A DNA stretch of 6,448 nucleotides from Chitinophagales bacterium (GCA_016777395.1 JADHRO010000128.1:1-6448), one strand, 5' to 3'. Counted from the stretch's first letter, positions 1 through 6,448 are shown. Notes: generated by a model from the sequence alone, not told the origin. A program made the numbers and translations.

Positions 1-1025
1 ACATTGCTTGAGATAATCCAGGCCGTCCAACCGGTATAGTGATGCTTAAGGTGGTCCCCAATCCGCTGATAAAACTCATTGATATGCTCATCTTTTATCC
101 GTTCGTCATAGGGCGGATTCAAAAATAAAACACCTTCTTTTTCCTTAGGCTTATAATTGAAGAAATCACCACTTTCTAAGTGATGAATGGGCTTAAATCC
201 AGCCCTTACCATGTTTTCTTTGGCTAATGCAAGCACTTTCCCATCTATTTCAATTCCCTTAATATTCGGGTACTCAATTTTAATATTATCTTCTGCTTCT
301 TGCTTTAATCGGTCCCATAGATTTTGATCAAAATTAGGCCAATTCATAAATCCAAAAATTCTACGATCAAAACCTGCAGGTTTATTGTTTGTTCGCATTA
401 GTGCTTCAATCGTTAAAGTACCTGAACCGCACATTCCATCTAAGAAAGGCATTTTTCTATCCCAATTACTCAAGGCTATAATTCCAGCCGCAAGAACTTC
501 GTTTAGCGGAGCTGTTCCACCATCAAATCGATAACTTCTTTTGTGTAAAGAGGCGTTGCTTGCATCAATCGATATTTGAACATCTGTTCCTCTTATATGC
601 AAGGAAAACACATAGTTGGGATGTTTAATATTAACATCAGGGCGACGATTGTTTTCATGTTTTCTAAACCAATCACAAATGGCATCTTTTACTTTTAAGC
701 TCGCATATAAGGAGTGGGTAAAAACTTCAGAGCTTACAAAAGCATCAATTTTAAAGGTGTCTTTTAAGGTCATGAACTCTTTCCAATTGTACTCCATGAC
801 ACGATCGTACAATTCTTCTTCATTTTCAGCAGAAAATGTGTAAAAAGGACGAATAACTCGAATGCATAAAGTACTGTATAAGTGTACTTTATAGAGTGTT
901 TCAAGGTCTCCTTCGAAAGCAACTGCTCGATTGAGCGGCTCAATTTCTTTACACCCCAATTGATGCAATTCTTCAGCTAATACTTCTTCTAAACCAAATA
1001 GGGTTTTAGCTATGTAGTGTTCCAT
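1..1025 (-). CDS. rlmL: RlmL-like THUMP-domain 23S rRNA (guanine-N2) methyltransferase, partial (3' end beyond window)
   Basis: This is a class I SAM-dependent RNA methyltransferase. By homology to the N-terminal half of E. coli RlmL it should make m2G at position 2445 of 23S rRNA in the cytoplasm. The frame starts at the ATG whose complement is 1023-1025 and stays open for 341 codons to the window edge, so the C-terminus is missing. Residues 1-10 (MEHYIAKTLF) and GLEEVLAEEL open the ferredoxin-like/THUMP region, which runs to about residue 155 and includes YASLKVKDAICDWF near 107-120. The methyltransferase domain follows, with SAM-binding motif I DGMCGSGT at 196-203, an acidic GIEID at 257-261, and the catalytic NPPY motif at 303-306 followed by DER. 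E. coli RlmL is fused to RlmK (about 700 residues), whereas many Bacteroidota homologues are single-domain proteins of about 380-400 residues. The truncation prevents telling which applies here. The nitroreductase gene lies 35 bp upstream on the same strand. The family call is firm; the exact target base is inferred. Confidence 0.9.
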   Translation of the reverse strand, partial: MEHYIAKTLFGLEEVLAEELHQLGCKEIEPLNRAVAFEGDLETLYKVHLYSTLCIRVIRPFYTFSAENEEELYDRVMEYNWKEFMTLKDTFKIDAFVSSEVFTHSLYASLKVKDAICDWFRKHENNRRPDVNIKHPNYVFSLHIRGTDVQISIDASNASLHKRSYRFDGGTAPLNEVLAAGIIALSNWDRKMPFLDGMCGSGTLTIEALMRTNNKPAGFDRRIFGFMNWPNFDQNLWDRLKQEAEDNIKIEYPNIKGIEIDGKVLALAKENMVRAGFKPIHHLESGDFFNYKPKEKEGVLFLNPPYDERIKDEHINEFYQRIGDHLKHHYTGWTAWIISSN

Positions 1026-1030
1026 TGGGA

Positions 1031-1038
1031 CAAAGGTA
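1031..1038 (-). promoter_or_regulatory. Putative Bacteroidota -7 promoter box for the rlmL-like gene
   Basis: Read on the minus strand, TACCTTTG matches the Bacteroidota -7 consensus TAnnTTTG exactly. Only five bases (TCCCA) separate it from the ATG at 1025, so a transcript starting there would have almost no leader. No clear TTG -33 element stands at the usual spacing upstream. The box lies in the 35-bp gap after the nitroreductase stop, which would give the methyltransferase gene its own transcription start besides any read-through. The assignment rests on sequence match and position only. Confidence 0.45.
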
Positions 1039-1060
1039 GGGAATTAAACGAATTCAGGAT

Positions 1061-1648
1061 TTATTCTTTCCACTCTACTTTGTTTTGAATCGTGCTAATT
1101 CTTCGTCCAGGTGCTTTTTCATCACCATTGGGTATTCCCAAATAGAGAAAGCCCAAAACTTGATCTTCCTTTTTAAATCCGAGGTATTCTTTCATCACCA
1201 ATTTTGCCGTCATTCCACCACTATGAATGTATGCTGCAAAACCCATTGCGCTTGCTGCCAACTGCATATTTTGCACAGCCATAGCTGTCGCTTGCAATTC
1301 TTCGATTTCTGGAATCTTATGATTACTTCCTCGTTTATTGACTATGGCCAGAATATGTGAGGTGGTTTTAGCTCTATGGATAAACTTATCGTATTTGATT
1401 TGCTTAAAGTTTTCGGCTCCACTTTCCGCTTTATACATCTCCGCATGGTCAAAAGCAAATTGATGTTTAGCGTTCCCACTAAACACTACAAAGCGCCATG
1501 GCTCGGTATATCCATGGGTTGGAGCCCAATTGGCACATTCTAAAATTTTCCACACATCGGATTCAGCAATTTCGCCAGGGATACATTGTTCTGGCTTTAT
1601 CGTCCTTCTAGTATGGATGTTTTCTATTATAATTTGGACTTTATTCAT
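1061..1648 (-). CDS. Nitroreductase-family FMN-dependent NAD(P)H oxidoreductase
   Basis: This 195-residue protein belongs to the FMN-binding nitroreductase superfamily and resembles the short YdjA-type members. Such enzymes are cytoplasmic homodimers that reduce nitro compounds, quinones or related electrophiles with NAD(P)H. The physiological substrate cannot be read from sequence. Visible signatures are the FMN-phosphate-binding HTRRTIK at 12-18, the WAPTHGYTEPWRF block at 41-53 (YdjA has an APDHKSMQPWHF-like block), the helix ELQATAMAVQNMQLAASAMG at 117-136 followed by IHSGG, and the C-terminal GFLYLGIP (166-173) with GRR at 181-183. Length is normal. The ATG at 1648 is the first possible start because an in-frame TGA lies at 1664-1666. 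No Shine-Dalgarno is evident. The gene precedes the rlmL-like gene on the same strand and diverges from the MDR reductase gene at 1805. The family call is secure; specificity is unknown. Confidence 0.9.
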   Translation of the reverse strand: MNKVQIIIENIHTRRTIKPEQCIPGEIAESDVWKILECANWAPTHGYTEPWRFVVFSGNAKHQFAFDHAEMYKAESGAENFKQIKYDKFIHRAKTTSHILAIVNKRGSNHKIPEIEELQATAMAVQNMQLAASAMGFAAYIHSGGMTAKLVMKEYLGFKKEDQVLGFLYLGIPNGDEKAPGRRISTIQNKVEWKE

Positions 1649-1804
1649 TGGTGAAACGTTTATTCATAAAAAATGGTAGTCTGTACTTTCTGTCTATACG
1701 CTATCAGAAGTTATAGAGTATAAAGCGATAAAATTATCTGAATTCATCCCTTGAATATAAGGAAGTTCTAAATTTAATTTAATTTTAGGCGAAATAGAAA
1801 AACC
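1649..1804. other. Divergent intergenic region between nitroreductase and MDR reductase genes
   Basis: These 156 bp are AT-rich and must carry the start signals of both flanking genes, since they diverge. I see no exact TAnnTTTG box in either direction. The nearest on the plus strand is TAATTTTA at 1780-1787, which lacks the final G and has no TTG at proper spacing. Small repeats occur: TCTGT at 1680-1684 and 1689-1693, and CTATA/TATAG arms around 1694-1715. None is strong enough to call an operator. On the minus strand, a nine-codon frame including stop (1641-1667) overlaps the nitroreductase start. Confidence 0.5.
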
Positions 1805-2821
1805 ATGAAAGCAGCAGTATTAGTAAAAAACGCCGAAGCACATAATTCATTTGAGATTAGGGAAGTGGATCAACCAAAGGCAGGTGTCGGTCAAGTACTT
1901 ATTAAGGTGGAGGCTTTTGGTTTAAACTTTGCAGATATAATGGCCCGACAAGGCAACTATCAGGATTGCCCGCCGCTTCCTGCCGTTATAGGGTATGATG
2001 TAGTGGGAGAAGTGGTAGAGATTGGCGCAGGAGTTGACAATGTAAATTTAGGGGATAGGGTAACTGCAATGACTCGCTTTGGAGGATATGCTGAATATGC
2101 CTTAACAGACTTCCGAGCTTGCGCTAAAATAGCCAAAGACTATCCATTAGGAAAAGCTACGGCTTTGACGACTCAATACTGTACTGCTTATTATTGTTTT
2201 GAGGAAATGCTGAATTTGTATGAGGGAGATAAAGTGTTGATTCATGCAGCTGCAGGAGGCGTCGGAACAGCCCTGGTTCAATTGGCTAAATATGCAGGAT
2301 GTGAAATATTTGGTACCGCCGGATCAGATGAAAAGTTGGCGTATTTAAAAGATTTGGGAGTTGACCACCCTATTAATTATCGCGCGAAAGACTTTGAAGT
2401 CGAGGTCAGGAAAATTGTTGGGGATCAAGGACTTGATGCTGTTTTTGACCCAATAGGGGGTAAATCGGTAAAAAAAGGATTGAAATTACTGGGTTCAGGA
2501 GGAAGAATAGTATTGTTTGGAGCTTCGGATATGACTGGAGCAAATATTTTTGGGAAAATTGGAATGGGCTTAGGATTCGGATTTTATCATCCGGTAGAAT
2601 TTATGCTGACAAGTAAGGGAATGATGGGCGTTAATATGCTTCGGATTGCTGATGATCGACCGATGGTCTTGAAACGATGTTTAGAGAACGTGGTAAAACT
2701 AGTTGCCGAAGGGGTATTAAATCCTACTGAAGCGAAAGTTTTTTCTATTGATGAGATTGGTGAAGCTCATGCCTTTTTGGAAGGACGGCAAAGCATTGGC
2801 AAAGTCAGTGTGTGTTGGTAA
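1805..2821 (+). CDS. Zinc-free MDR-family NADPH:quinone oxidoreductase / VAT-1-like protein
   Basis: This 338-residue medium-chain dehydrogenase/reductase belongs to the quinone-oxidoreductase branch and looks closest to synaptic-vesicle VAT-1-type proteins. Members use NADPH to reduce quinones or activated alkenes in the cytoplasm; the substrate here is unknown. The GroES-like N-terminal domain includes GQVLIKVEAFGLNFADIMAR (about 29-48) and PAVIGYDVVGEV (59-70). The Rossmann NADPH-binding motif AAAGGVGTALVQLAK sits at 148-162, followed by the INYRAKDF segment (190-197) and GGRIVLFGA (232-240). GVNMLRIADDRP (275-286) resembles the VAT-1 C-terminal block. The catalytic zinc ligands of alcohol dehydrogenases (Cys in the GxxxxD region, GHE) and the four-cysteine structural-zinc loop are absent, as expected for this branch. 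The start fits the usual MKAAVL opening, and an in-frame TAA at 1775-1777 precedes it. It diverges from the nitroreductase gene and converges on purD. Confidence 0.9.
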   Translation: MKAAVLVKNAEAHNSFEIREVDQPKAGVGQVLIKVEAFGLNFADIMARQGNYQDCPPLPAVIGYDVVGEVVEIGAGVDNVNLGDRVTAMTRFGGYAEYALTDFRACAKIAKDYPLGKATALTTQYCTAYYCFEEMLNLYEGDKVLIHAAAGGVGTALVQLAKYAGCEIFGTAGSDEKLAYLKDLGVDHPINYRAKDFEVEVRKIVGDQGLDAVFDPIGGKSVKKGLKLLGSGGRIVLFGASDMTGANIFGKIGMGLGFGFYHPVEFMLTSKGMMGVNMLRIADDRPMVLKRCLENVVKLVAEGVLNPTEAKVFSIDEIGEAHAFLEGRQSIGKVSVCW

Positions 2822-2943
2822 AATCTTGACGGTTTTCGCCAAACTGCAGGGAAATTTGTTTTGAGGAAAGTGACTGCATCCATTAATGCTTCAAACCGCT
2901 AAATGGTCAAAACTGGATATTTAAAGAAACACGGAAGAGTGGG
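2822..2943. other. Convergent intergenic gap, no clear terminator
   Basis: These 122 bp separate the ends of two converging genes, the MDR reductase and purD, where a bidirectional terminator might be expected. I find no strong GC stem followed by a T-run on either strand. The best inverted pair is CGGTTT (2830-2835) with AAACCG (2893-2898), separated by 57 bases, which is too short and too far apart to count. Nothing coding is recognisable. Confidence 0.5.
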
Positions 2944-4212
2944 CTAAAACTCGTAACCGATGTCCTTCCTGAAGTACTTTCCCTCAAACACTATAGCTTC
3001 GGCTTGCTGATTGGCTTTCAATAACGCATCCGCTAGATTTTCGCCCAGTGCACTTACAGCAAGTACACGCCCGCCATTAGTAACTAAAATATTATCTATT
3101 TCTTTTGTTCCTGCCTGAAAAACTGTTGTGTTTTCGCAAGCGGGTATTATAATCTGTTTTCCTTTTTCATAAGCTTCAGGATATCCTCCAGAAGCTAAAA
3201 TAACAGTAGCTCCGTGTTTTTTACTGTATTTGACCACTTCGTCTTTTAACTTTCCTTCACTACATTTAACCAACAAATCAGCTAAATCATTTTCTAATCG
3301 GGGTAGCACAATCTCGGTTTCAGGGTCTCCCATCCTGCAGTTGTATTCAATTACATAAGGCTCATCATCAACCAAGATTAAACCGACATATATAAACCCT
3401 TTATAAACTATTTTTTCCGCCTTTAGGCCCTCAATAGTGGGGTTTATCACTCTAGATTTTACTTTCCTCATTAAATTCTCATCGACAAAAGGTACAGGAG
3501 ATATTGCCCCCATTCCGCCGGTGTTTAACCCCGTATCTTTTTCTCCTATTCGTTTGTAGTCTTTGGCGTTGGGAAGCAATACATAGTCGCTGCCATCACT
3601 CAACACAAAAACAGAGAATTCTATACCATTAAGAAACTCTTCAATGATTACTTTACTACTTGCATCTCCAAATTTAGCATCGCTAATCATTTCTTGCAGT
3701 GTTTGCTTGGCTTCGGCCTTGCTTTCCGTGATAACTACACCTTTACCTGCTGCCAAACCGTCAGCTTTTAAAACAAAAGGCGCCTTATTCTCATCAATAA
3801 AGGCCAAACCTTCTTCTAGGTTCGCTTGAGTGAACTCGTTAAATGCTGCAGTAGGAATATTGTGCCTTTGCATAAAGTACTTTGCAAAACTCTTACTTCC
3901 TTCTAATTGTGCTCCGTGTTTTGAGGGACCAATTACCATCACTTTGCTTAAACTTTGATCGTCCATAAAAAAATCATAGATACCCTCTACTAAAGGCACT
4001 TCAGGGCCCACAACGACCATGTCAATTGATTCTTTTAAAACAAAACTCTTGAGCGCAGAAAAGTCACTTGGATCGATAGCTATATTTTGAGCCAGCTGCT
4101 TACTTCCTCCATTTCCTGGAGCAACCCATAGATGATTACACATGGGGCTTTGTTTAAGTTTCCAAGCAAAAGCATGTTCTCTTCCACCAGAACCTAAAAT
4201 TAGAAAATTCAT
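2944..4212 (-). CDS. purD: Phosphoribosylamine--glycine ligase (GAR synthetase)
   Basis: PurD catalyses the second step of de novo purine synthesis: 5-phosphoribosylamine, glycine and ATP give glycinamide ribonucleotide, ADP and phosphate, in the cytoplasm. The 422-residue length is normal for monofunctional bacterial PurD. Domains appear in order. The N domain opens with MNFLILGSGGREHAFAWKL (1-19) and has APGNGG (31-36) and VVGPEVPLVEGI (67-78). LEGSKSFAKYFM (103-114) and the ATP-grasp segment PFVLKADGLAAGKGVVI (145-161) follow, then EEFLNGIEFSVF (191-202). DTGLNTGGMGAISPVPF (226-242) and EYNCRMGDPETE (289-300) carry the substrate- and Mg-binding residues. The C domain has SGGYPEAY (341-348) and ends YFRKDIGY. 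All expected motifs are intact. An in-frame TAA at 4225-4227 lies 12 bases upstream of the ATG, fixing the start. No other purine gene is adjacent; it is transcribed away from secA. Confidence 0.97.
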   Translation of the reverse strand: MNFLILGSGGREHAFAWKLKQSPMCNHLWVAPGNGGSKQLAQNIAIDPSDFSALKSFVLKESIDMVVVGPEVPLVEGIYDFFMDDQSLSKVMVIGPSKHGAQLEGSKSFAKYFMQRHNIPTAAFNEFTQANLEEGLAFIDENKAPFVLKADGLAAGKGVVITESKAEAKQTLQEMISDAKFGDASSKVIIEEFLNGIEFSVFVLSDGSDYVLLPNAKDYKRIGEKDTGLNTGGMGAISPVPFVDENLMRKVKSRVINPTIEGLKAEKIVYKGFIYVGLILVDDEPYVIEYNCRMGDPETEIVLPRLENDLADLLVKCSEGKLKDEVVKYSKKHGATVILASGGYPEAYEKGKQIIIPACENTTVFQAGTKEIDNILVTNGGRVLAVSALGENLADALLKANQQAEAIVFEGKYFRKDIGYEF

Positions 4213-4229
4213 ATCGTATACGGTTTATG

Positions 4230-4237
4230 CAAAAATA
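4230..4237 (-). promoter_or_regulatory. purD: Putative Bacteroidota -7 promoter box for purD
   Basis: On the minus strand TATTTTTG is an exact TAnnTTTG match, ending 17 bases before the purD ATG at 4212. Transcription would begin roughly ten bases before the start codon, in an A/T-rich leader with no Shine-Dalgarno. A TTG occurs upstream at 4250-4252, but the 12-base spacing is too short for a canonical -33 element. The call is from sequence and position only. Confidence 0.45.
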
Positions 4238-4261
4238 AGTGCTTTACGTCAAAATTTCCGA

Positions 4262-4295
4262 TTTTTTATTGTGGAATGTTTATTGGAATAAAAAA
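4262..4295. repeat. AT-only inverted repeat overlapping an imperfect tandem repeat
   Basis: TTTTTTATT (4262-4270) is the exact reverse complement of AATAAAAAA (4287-4295), with a 16-base loop between. Overlapping it, TTTATTGTGGAAT (4265-4277) is followed by TTTATTGGAAT (4279-4289), a repeat with 14-base period lacking two bases in the second copy. It lies midway between the divergent purD and secA starts. It may be a regulator site or simple AT-rich chance; a GC-free stem makes a terminator unlikely. Confidence 0.4.
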
Positions 4296-4330
4296 ACCAC
4301 TAAAGAAGACGAAGGTGATTCCCGTTTTAG

Positions 4331-4361
4331 TTGGCACAACAAACTTAATCTTGTATTTTTA
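4331..4361 (+). promoter_or_regulatory. secA: Putative secA promoter (TTG ... TATTTTTA)
   Basis: TTG at 4331-4333 followed after 20 bases by TATTTTTA at 4354-4361 fits the spacing of a Bacteroidota -33/-7 promoter, with the last -7 base A instead of G. An alternative -7 box, TAATCTTG at 4346-4353, has the G but a C inside the TTTG and no -33 at good spacing. Either would give a leader of roughly 20-30 bases that includes the purine-rich AAAGAGAGAA. Confidence 0.35.
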
Positions 4362-4370
4362 CTCAATCTA

Positions 4371-4380
4371 AAAGAGAGAA
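4371..4380 (+). promoter_or_regulatory. secA: Purine-rich possible ribosome-binding segment before secA
   Basis: AAAGAGAGAA ends seven bases before the secA ATG at 4388. It is purine-rich but is not a true GGAGG sequence. The spacing supports the chosen start, and an in-frame TAA at 4346-4348 excludes a much longer N-terminus. Confidence 0.35.
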
Positions 4381-4387
4381 ACATATA

Positions 4388-6448
4388 ATGGCAAATATTG
4401 TAGAGAAAATATTCGGTAAAATTTTTGGAAACAAACACGAGAAGGATATCAAAAAGATGCTTCCTGTAGTTGATGAAATTAATGCTGAATTTGAAAAACT
4501 AAAGTTGGTAAGCAACGACGAGCTTAGAGGCAAAACTTTAATTTTTCGTGAAGAAATAAAAAATCATCTAAAAGAAGTAGAGGAGAAGATTACTTTCATT
4601 CATGATCAAATAAATAATGATCCTGATATGGATATTGATCAGAAAGAAACTTTATATGACCAGATTGATGCTTTGAAACTGGAAAAGGACGAAAAGGTAG
4701 AAGAAATACTTGCTATCTTATTGCCCCGAGCATTTGCTGTAGTTAAAGAAACAGCTCGTCGTTTTACTGAAGCAGCAAACCTTGCCTCAAAAGCTACGGA
4801 TCTAGATAGAGACTTAGCAGCTAAGAGTGATTTTGTAGAAATTGTAGGCGCTGATGCAGTATATAAAAAATCTTGGCAAGCTGCCGGCGCAGAAGTTGTT
4901 TGGAATATGGTTCACTATGACGTGCAGTTAATTGGTGGCATCGTCTTACATGAAGGTAAGATTTCTGAGATGATGACGGGGGAAGGTAAAACTTTAGTAT
5001 CCACTTTGCCAGCATACTTAAACGCCTTACCAGAATTAGGCGTTCATATTATTACGGTAAATAATTACTTGGCCGTAAGAGATTGTGAATGGAATGCGCC
5101 TATTTTTAATTTCCTAGGGATTAAGGTGGATTGTATTGATCGATACAGACCGCACTCTCCTGAGCGAATTGAAGCATATAAAGCAGATATTACTTATGGA
5201 ACAAATAATGAATTTGGTTTTGATTATCTAAGAGATAACATGCTGCTTAATGCAGATGAGTTGGTGCAAGGTAAATTACACTATACCATGATTGATGAGG
5301 TGGATTCTGTGTTAATTGATGATGCAAGAACACCCTTAATTATTAGTGGTCAAGTGGATAGTAATGATGAGCAGCAGTTTTATGAACTGAAGCCTAGAAT
5401 ATCTAAATTGGTTCAAGTACAGAAGGATTTGGCTACAAAATATCTAAATGATGCTAAACGCCAAATTAAGGCAGGGGACACAGGTGTTCAGCCAGGAGAA
5501 GGTGGTTTTGCTTTACTTCAAACGTACAGGGCATTACCTAAAAACAAGCCACTTATTAAATATTTAAGTGAGCAAGGAATCAAGCAAATCTTACAAAAGG
5601 CTGAGAATTACTACATGCAAGATTCGAGTAAGGAAATGCATATCGTGGATGAAGAGCTATTTTTTGTCATCGAAGAGAAACAAAATTCTGTTGAGCTTAA
5701 AGAAAAAGGAATCGATTTAATTACTGCAAGTGGTGAGGACAAGGACTTTTTCGTTGTTCCCGACGTAGGTGTATTGCTCGCAGACATTGACAATACAGGT
5801 AAATCGGATAGTGAGAAGATGGAGGCTAAAGAACAGTTAATGAGCGATTATGCCGTTAAAACTGAAAGACTTCACTCTATTCAACAATTGCTGAAAGCCT
5901 ATACCCTTTTCGAAATTGATATCGAGTATGTGGTCATGGATGGTAAAGTGAAAATTGTAGATGAAAATACAGGCCGTATCATGGATGGCAGAAGATTCTC
6001 TGATGGACTTCACCAGGCCTTGGAATCTAAAGAAAATGTGAAGGTGGAAGCAGCTTCTCAAACCATGGCAACAATAACCTTGCAGAACTTTTTTAGAATG
6101 TACCATAAATTGAGTGGTATGACCGGAACTGCAGAAACAGAAAGTCAAGAGTTTTGGGATATCTATAAATTAGATGTAGTGGTTATTCCGACGAACAAAC
6201 CTCTTGCTCGTAAAGATGAGGACGATTTAATTTATCGGACCACAAGAGAAAAATTTAATGGTATAGCGGAAGAAATTCAAAAGTTAACTGAAGCAGGAAG
6301 ACCAGTTCTGGTAGGTACTACTAATGTGGAGATTTCAGAGCTTATTGGCCGAATGCTCCAAATGAAGGGGATCAAACACCAAGTGTTAAATGCAAAACAA
6401 CATCAACGAGAAGCGGATATTGTAGCTGAAGCAGGTAGAGCGGGAGCG
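4388..6448 (+). CDS. secA: Preprotein translocase ATPase subunit SecA, partial (3' end beyond window)
   Basis: SecA is the ATPase motor that pushes unfolded preproteins through the SecYEG channel at the inner membrane. The frame is open for 687 codons to the window edge; Bacteroidota SecA is usually about 1,100 residues, so the rest of NBD2, the scaffold, wing and C-terminal parts are missing. The N-terminus is typical (KIFGKIFGNKHEKDIKKM). Walker A MTGEGKT is at 196-202, motif Ia TVNNYLAVRD at 223-232, TNNEFGFDYLRDNM at 272-285, and the DEAD-type Walker B DEVD at 303-306. The preprotein cross-linking domain spans roughly 320-490. DENTGRIMDGRRFSDGLHQA is at 525-544, GMTGTAETE at 577-585 and LVGTTNVEISE at 641-651. 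Compared with E. coli SecA, where the Walker A lysine is residue 108, the lysine here is residue 201. The excess is two insertions, near 60-105 and 127-171, also found in Bacteroides SecA. Position 226 is Asn where Asp is usual. Identity is certain. Confidence 0.98.
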   Translation, partial: MANIVEKIFGKIFGNKHEKDIKKMLPVVDEINAEFEKLKLVSNDELRGKTLIFREEIKNHLKEVEEKITFIHDQINNDPDMDIDQKETLYDQIDALKLEKDEKVEEILAILLPRAFAVVKETARRFTEAANLASKATDLDRDLAAKSDFVEIVGADAVYKKSWQAAGAEVVWNMVHYDVQLIGGIVLHEGKISEMMTGEGKTLVSTLPAYLNALPELGVHIITVNNYLAVRDCEWNAPIFNFLGIKVDCIDRYRPHSPERIEAYKADITYGTNNEFGFDYLRDNMLLNADELVQGKLHYTMIDEVDSVLIDDARTPLIISGQVDSNDEQQFYELKPRISKLVQVQKDLATKYLNDAKRQIKAGDTGVQPGEGGFALLQTYRALPKNKPLIKYLSEQGIKQILQKAENYYMQDSSKEMHIVDEELFFVIEEKQNSVELKEKGIDLITASGEDKDFFVVPDVGVLLADIDNTGKSDSEKMEAKEQLMSDYAVKTERLHSIQQLLKAYTLFEIDIEYVVMDGKVKIVDENTGRIMDGRRFSDGLHQALESKENVKVEAASQTMATITLQNFFRMYHKLSGMTGTAETESQEFWDIYKLDVVVIPTNKPLARKDEDDLIYRTTREKFNGIAEEIQKLTEAGRPVLVGTTNVEISELIGRMLQMKGIKHQVLNAKQHQREADIVAEAGRAGA

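Noticed and set aside
616..843. Plus-strand open frame of 75 codons
   Set aside because: It lies antisense inside the rlmL-like gene, whose frame is well supported by motifs; the translation shows no recognisable domain.
1085..1360. Plus-strand open frame of 91 codons, rich in Cys and His
   Set aside because: It is antisense to the nitroreductase gene. The Cys/His content follows from complementing that gene's codons and does not form a spaced zinc motif.
1680..1715. TCTGT direct repeat and CTATA/TATAG arms as an operator
   Set aside because: Units are only five bases long in AT-rich DNA, with no matching known regulator site and no regulator gene nearby.
1780..1787. TAATTTTA as a -7 box for the MDR reductase gene
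   Set aside because: It lacks the terminal G and no TTG stands at 17-23 bases upstream, so it is not distinguishable from the AT-rich background.
2830..2898. CGGTTT / AAACCG inverted pair as a bidirectional terminator
   Set aside because: Only six base pairs with a 57-base loop and no adjacent T-run; expected by chance.
3644..3829. Plus-strand open frame of 61 codons with a hydrophobic start
   Set aside because: It is antisense to the ATP-grasp region of purD; the hydrophobic run is a by-product of the opposite strand.
5837..6148. Minus-strand open frame of 103 codons (also shorter ones at 4821-5015 and 5611-5793)
   Set aside because: All lie antisense within secA, whose reading frame is continuous and full of conserved motifs.

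Overview
The window is about 6.4 kb of AT-rich chromosomal DNA that reads as ordinary bacterial core genome, very probably from the phylum Bacteroidota. Three things point there. The SecA is the long Bacteroidota form, with two extra segments ahead of the Walker A motif. Exact TAnnTTTG boxes, the -7 element typical of this phylum, lie just upstream of two start codons. Shine-Dalgarno sequences are weak or absent and leaders are A/T-rich. Class or genus cannot be fixed from the sequence; a marine Cytophagales or Flavobacteriales relative is a guess.

Layout from left to right: (1) The 5' part of an RlmL-type 23S rRNA methyltransferase gene lies on the minus strand and runs off the left edge (1-1025). 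(2) A 195-residue nitroreductase-family flavoprotein, also minus strand, lies 35 bp upstream of it (1061-1648). (3) A 156-bp divergent intergenic region follows. (4) A VAT-1/quinone-oxidoreductase-like zinc-free MDR enzyme is on the plus strand (1805-2821). (5) A 122-bp convergent gap shows no convincing terminator. (6) purD, minus strand, encodes GAR synthetase (2944-4212). (7) A 175-bp divergent intergenic region carries putative promoters for purD and secA. (8) The first 687 codons of secA lie on the plus strand and run off the right edge (4388-6448).

The genes do not form one pathway. They cover rRNA modification, flavin and NADPH redox chemistry, purine synthesis and protein export. The nitroreductase and the MDR enzyme are both predicted NAD(P)H-dependent reductases and are transcribed divergently, so a shared redox or electrophile-stress role is possible but not shown.

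I found no mobile element, CRISPR array, tRNA/rRNA gene, toxin-antitoxin pair or other sign of an accessory or undescribed system. The findings are modest: an Asp-to-Asn change in the otherwise conserved TVNDYLA motif of SecA, the clade-type SecA insertions, near-leaderless promoter placement, and small repeats in the intergenic regions.
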